This document shows, piece after piece, positions 61,060 to 64,000 of a DNA stretch of 64,000 nucleotides. The position numbers and the translations under genes are program-made. The stretch is from Lacisediminihabitans sp040549465. Its GTDB lineage: Bacteria; Actinomycetota; Actinomycetes; Actinomycetales; Microbacteriaceae. Below the pieces are notes generated by a model. The model searched no databases. It was not told where the DNA came from and was given only the letters and a program-made list of their open reading frames with translations. The stretch covers positions 1 to 64,000 of the forward strand of contig NZ_JBEPTL010000016.1 in assembly GCF_040549465.1 (NCBI RefSeq). The letters are read 5' to 3'. The stretch's first letter is position 1; every line of letters starts with the position of its first letter.

Positions 61060-61550
61060 CATCGGTTGGTGGCTCTGCCCGCCGGGCTGTTTCACACACA
61101 TGACGAGCTGCCGAGCAACTGCAAGAGCAACATGCTCGCCGACATCTTCAGCAACGAGGGCCAGAGCGCCCGTCCACACATTCCCATCGCGAATGAAGAT
61201 CGGGTCGGCGTCAAAGAATATCTCTGGATGCTCGGTGGCCAACTGTTGCGCGATCGACCAATGCGTCGTCGTTAGCCATCCCGTGAGTAGCCTGCGGCCG
61301 CGAGGATGTGCGCCCCGACACACCGATGCCATCCGCAGTGCACGGGTGCAGTCGCTCGAACCCACCCGACAATGGCTGGATCTTCAAGCGCGGCGACGCG
61401 ACCACCCCCGAGAACTGCTGAACCCGGCACGAGATGCGTGTTAGTAGTCTCGTTATCGAGCTCGCCAAATGTGGCGTCCGGCAGAATGCAGACCCCGGCG
61501 GATGTACGGACGGGGTCGGCGTGTGGCGCGGCCAATGTGACTTCTCCTGA
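61060..61550 (-). pseudogene. Remnant of a GlxA-type (DJ-1/AraC) regulator
   Basis: On the minus strand, VRTSAGVCILPDATFGELD and LEDPAIVGWVRATAP, then (after frame changes) GAHILAAAG, TTTHWSIAQQLATEHPEIF and DPIFIRDGNVWTGA, LALVAEDVG, VARQLVMCVKQPGGQS are pieces of the amidase-like domain of GlxA regulators. At least two frame changes, one internal deletion after VWTGA, and loss of both the start and the AraC HTH show decay. Confidence 0.75.
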
Positions 61551-61590
61551 TGAAGCATGTTGTCTGTCCGCACTATTTGCGGCGCGGAGG

Positions 61591-62142
61591 TCAGCGCGCA
61601 GGTCGTTCCGAGGCGGCGACATCGGCCTGAAGCCTGCGAATGATGGACCCGAGTATCCCGGACGCGAGAAGCCCCGGTCCCAGTGGACCCGCGGAATCCT
61701 CGCCGAGCAGTGGCAAGCAGGCGAGTGCCGACCTGGCTTCGGCACTCATGTGCTGAAGTTGCCAGCGGATCTCATCGTCGACCGCGTCGGGTCGCTCAGG
61801 CGTCGTCAAGGCAGCGGCTTTCGCGGCGTAAGCAGCCGCACCAAGGGCGTGGGCTCCCATGTGGGCAACGCCAGAGGCTTGTGCGGCGGCCCGCGCGGCC
61901 GCCACCGCAGCAGGGTCGGTCACGCTGCGCGCGGCCCGACCGGCGACGAACCGCCGGCGAATCTCTCCAGCGGCACCCAGCTCGCCACGACCGAAAGATC
62001 GGGTTCGAGCAATTGCGTCTCGTGGGCGATCATCTTCCGGATCCTCCGCTTCGAACAAGCCCAAGGCTCGATCGGCGCAGTCCGCAGCCCACATCGCGAC
62101 AACGCGACGATCCGCTTCGCTCAGAGCCTGTGCAGAAACCAC
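61591..62142 (-). CDS. Putative immunity protein (Imm-5-like)
   Basis: 183 residues, helical and Ala-rich. LSEADRRVVAMWAADCADRALGLFE and DDRPRDAIARTRSFGRGE followed by HMGAHALGAAAYAAKA are the marks of the actinobacterial putative immunity protein family, linked by others to polymorphic toxins. No toxin gene is recognisable next to it. GTG 62142 follows AAGGGT. It lies between two gene remnants, so it may be a survivor of a lost island. Confidence 0.75.
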   Translation of the reverse strand: MVSAQALSEADRRVVAMWAADCADRALGLFEAEDPEDDRPRDAIARTRSFGRGELGAAGEIRRRFVAGRAARSVTDPAAVAAARAAAQASGVAHMGAHALGAAAYAAKAAALTTPERPDAVDDEIRWQLQHMSAEARSALACLPLLGEDSAGPLGPGLLASGILGSIIRRLQADVAASERPAR

Positions 62143-62348
62143 ACCCTTACGATCTCACGCGGCGGCCGAACTGAGTGTGACGCTGGCCCGGCTCGGGCAG
62201 ATCGCGCTCATAGAGTCTTTCAACTGGTGAAGCGTGGCACGCGTTGTCGCACCAAAGAGGTTCGAGGTGCCGAGCAGAATGGGCGCGGGGGTCATGGAGT
62301 GGAGTTCTTGCTCACGGCAGACCTAAGTTCTTTGAATACCTTGCGGTG

Positions 62349-62774
62349 TTACTTGCTCAGCCGCTTCAATCGCCGCAGGGTGGATTTGTTGGTCTTTACG
62401 AGCCCGACGCTTTTGTGGCGGGGGAGTTGAGGGCCGCTGCCGGCCAGTTCGAGGGCGGTCACCGCCGACGAGTGCGCTGTCTCACGGTCACCGAAATGGT
62501 CGGCTACTCGGATTCTGGCCAGGTGCCATCGGAAAAGGGTGGAGTTGAACTTCGATTCGTGGCGGCTCATCCACGAATCGAGCAGGATGAGAGCGTATTC
62601 GACGTCGACTGCCCGGCCTTTGTCGAGGAGAACTTCGGCGAGGGATATTTCAGTCGCACCCGTGGTTCCGCTCAACGAAGGCTGCTCGGTCAAGACCCTC
62701 CAGTGGTAGCCGATGGCTTCGTCGCGATTACCTCGCCGCGCCGCGATACCGCCGAGGCTCTCCCAACCCGACAC
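62349..62774 (-). pseudogene. C-terminal fragment of a TPR-like protein
   Basis: About 141 residues: SGWESLGGIAARRGNRDEAIGYHWRVL and SLAEVLLDKGRAVDVEYALILLDSWM have tetratricopeptide-like helices, and the end PRHKSVGLVKTNKSTLRRLKRLSK looks like the natural C terminus. Upstream the frame reads back only a few codons to a TGA, and no ribosome site or start is credible. Likely a truncated remnant, family unknown. Confidence 0.5.
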
Positions 62775-63121
62775 AGTCTGGAAGAAATAAGTGCCTTCGG
62801 CTATTCATCGCTCACACTTGTGATCATCCGGGTCCCGGAAGTACAGCATCCGAGGCGCGCCATTACCTCTCAAGTTACTTCAGCGTGGGGAGGCCCCAAG
62901 GAAGGCCTGGCATGCATCAGATGCAATAAAGCTTCTCTTACTTGACATAATGTGCATTATCAGCGATACTGAATAGCACGCCGGGAGGAGTCGACGCGGT
63001 TCACTGGCCGCGCTGCCGAACGCACTGTTCTGCGGGCCGACCCGTGAGTCCGGACTCGACGTCAGCAATGAGCGCCTGGATATCCTCTGACGTGGTTGCC
63101 TTTCGTTCTGAATTCTGCCGG
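62775..63121. other. AT-rich 347-bp stretch with a promoter but no gene
   Basis: Lower GC than neighbours. On the plus strand TTGACA (62942-62947), 17 bp, GATACT (62965-62970) is a good promoter, and ATAATG-TG-CATTAT (62947-62960) in the spacer is a palindrome like an operator. No plus-strand gene follows; the next gene is on the minus strand. It may be a leftover from a deleted gene. Confidence 0.45.
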
Positions 63122-63574
63122 TCAGCAGGAGGGCAACTGGCTACGGATGAGGCTGACGAGCTCTTCAGGTTCGTAGGGCTCCTTCGTGGAGATCAGTTCT
63201 GCCAGCGACCACCATCGATGTTCGAGCACATCGACGTGCTCCTCCGGTGTCCAGTTCACGCTTGATGGCTCGAACGTGGTCGTACGGGTTACGTAGTACT
63301 CCGCGTGACCGGTGTCGTGATCGCCGCCCTCGTAGTCGACGGCGAAATCGAGGTTCCATACGGCCGGCCCGAGATCCGGGATGTCCAGCCCCGTCTCCTC
63401 GAAGAGTTCGCGTCGTGCTCCCTGGTCGTGGTTCTCACCCGGCTCCACTCCCCCGCCTGGCGTGATCAAGCGTGTCTGTTGTGCAGGCACCGAGCCCTTG
63501 GTAAGAAAAAGCAGCACACGATCTCGCTCATCGAAGACCAGGATGCGCGAGGTCAAACGGTGACGATTAATCAT
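63122..63574 (-). CDS. NUDIX hydrolase
   Basis: 150 residues. The Nudix box is complete: GGGVEPGENHDQGARRELFE then ETGLDI (G-x5-E-x7-R-E-U-x-E-E-x-G-U). N-terminal ILVFDERDRVLLFL is a typical first strand. It hydrolyses a nucleoside-diphosphate-linked compound; the exact substrate is not readable. The ATG has no strong ribosome site. Ends 10 bp from the next stop codon in the same direction order. Confidence 0.93.
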   Translation of the reverse strand: MINRHRLTSRILVFDERDRVLLFLTKGSVPAQQTRLITPGGGVEPGENHDQGARRELFEETGLDIPDLGPAVWNLDFAVDYEGGDHDTGHAEYYVTRTTTFEPSSVNWTPEEHVDVLEHRWWSLAELISTKEPYEPEELVSLIRSQLPSC

Positions 63575-63583
63575 GAAATGCGC

Positions 63584-64000
63584 TCAGGCGGTAGCGAAGT
63601 CGCTTACGTCGCCGACATAGCGCGTGTGATTGTCCGGGATCGGTTCGACGGCGGCCAGGGCCACCTCTGCGGCGAACTCGTTCACGTTATAGAGCCTGCC
63701 TGCGGCATCCTTGCGTGCACCGATGGCGCCGGGGTTCGCGCGCTCGAGCAGGGTAGCCGTGATGGTGCCCTCGATCATGTCGCCGGAGACGACGACGAAA
63801 CCGATGCCCGCCTCATCCAGCACGGGAATGAGGCCGCGCAGGGCGTCCTCCCCCGCACGCTTGCTCAGAGCCACCGGGAGATATTCCGGCATCGTCGGTG
63901 TAGTAGCGATGAAGTGCGCCTGGTGACTGGTGACGAAGACGACCCTGGATCCTGGGGCCAGCAGCGGCAGGGCGGCGTTCAGCAGGGTCACCTGGGCGTC
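63584..64000 (-). CDS. SDR-family protein, C-terminal part (start beyond window)
   Basis: The frame stays open to the window edge. VVFVTSHQAHFI (catalytic Ser strand), YLPVALSKRAGEDALRGL (Tyr-x-x-x-Ser-Lys variant: Y-L-P-V-A-L-S-K) and VVSGDMIEGTITATLLE match the second half of an SDR. The Tyr-Lys spacing is unusual (Y-x6-K), so activity is doubtful or the pair is formed otherwise. The cofactor motif is outside the window. Confidence 0.75.
   Translation of the reverse strand, partial: DAQVTLLNAALPLLAPGSRVVFVTSHQAHFIATTPTMPEYLPVALSKRAGEDALRGLIPVLDEAGIGFVVVSGDMIEGTITATLLERANPGAIGARKDAAGRLYNVNEFAAEVALAAVEPIPDNHTRYVGDVSDFATA

Noticed and set aside
1..64000. TAG reassigned to an amino acid in this genome
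   Set aside because: Several intact genes (for example those ending at 25546 and 46693) use TAG as their natural stop at the expected length.
1..64000. CRISPR array
   Set aside because: The only tandem repeats are short coding or promoter duplications without regular spacers.

Overview
This is high-GC DNA (about two thirds G+C by eye) from an actinobacterium, most likely a member of the Microbacteriaceae. That family call is an inference from gene content: DUF222/HNH protein, DUF2510 protein, two Pr6Pr membrane proteins, TM0106-type nuclease-helicase, Eis-like acetyltransferase, and many leaderless starts with a TANNNT box 6-7 nt before the start codon. I saw no rRNA, tRNA or CRISPR array. 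The window is chromosomal and mostly densely coded, but unusually rich in broken genes for 64 kb.

Layout. 1-6.9 kb: 5' end of an IS1595-type transposase, an envelope glycosylation operon (GT-C mannosyltransferase, polyprenol-phosphate mannose synthase, GtrA), a two-component system, a PAP2 phosphatase and a HAD phosphatase. 7-12 kb: SDR oxidoreductase, S53 protease, DedA protein, pyruvate:quinone oxidoreductase. 12-17 kb: a minus-strand operon Eis-like acetyltransferase > HTH protein > Pr6Pr membrane protein > Tat lipoprotein amine oxidase. In that oxidase the usual C-terminal FAD-contacting segment lies at the N terminus, a natural circular permutation. A second Pr6Pr gene converges on it. 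17-31 kb: DarT-like ADP-ribosyltransferase without a DarG partner, M18 aminopeptidase, L,D-transpeptidase with a secreted partner, SWIM-SNF2 helicase, EI24 protein, ArsR/DUF2071 pair, class A PBP, HNH protein.

31-43 kb: flavin and nucleic-acid enzymes, then a LacI-controlled locus for beta-L-arabinofuranoside use (GH127 enzyme, solute-binding lipoprotein, two permeases). Its first permease is interrupted by an in-frame TAG. An MFS exporter, a deazaflavin oxidoreductase, a GNAT and a decayed DUF2510 protein follow. 43-52 kb: YbjQ protein, RecQ helicase fused to a phosphoribosyltransferase-like domain, glutathione peroxidase, J-domain/NERD fusion and a large RecB-like nuclease/SF1 helicase.

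52-59 kb groups stress and ion genes: acidic disordered proteins, UspA, two fluoride channel subunits (CrcB), an encapsulated-ferritin-like protein without a shell gene, a COG4705 membrane protein, a degenerate two-component system, a FetB-like permease without its ATPase, and a VIT1/CCC1 transporter. 59-64 kb: an EamA exporter and a MarR regulator share a double palindrome; a decay zone follows with remnants of a GNAT, a GlxA-type regulator and a TPR-like protein, an immunity-like protein, a NUDIX hydrolase and the end of an SDR gene.

Family names come from recognising motifs and memory of the families; no database search was run.
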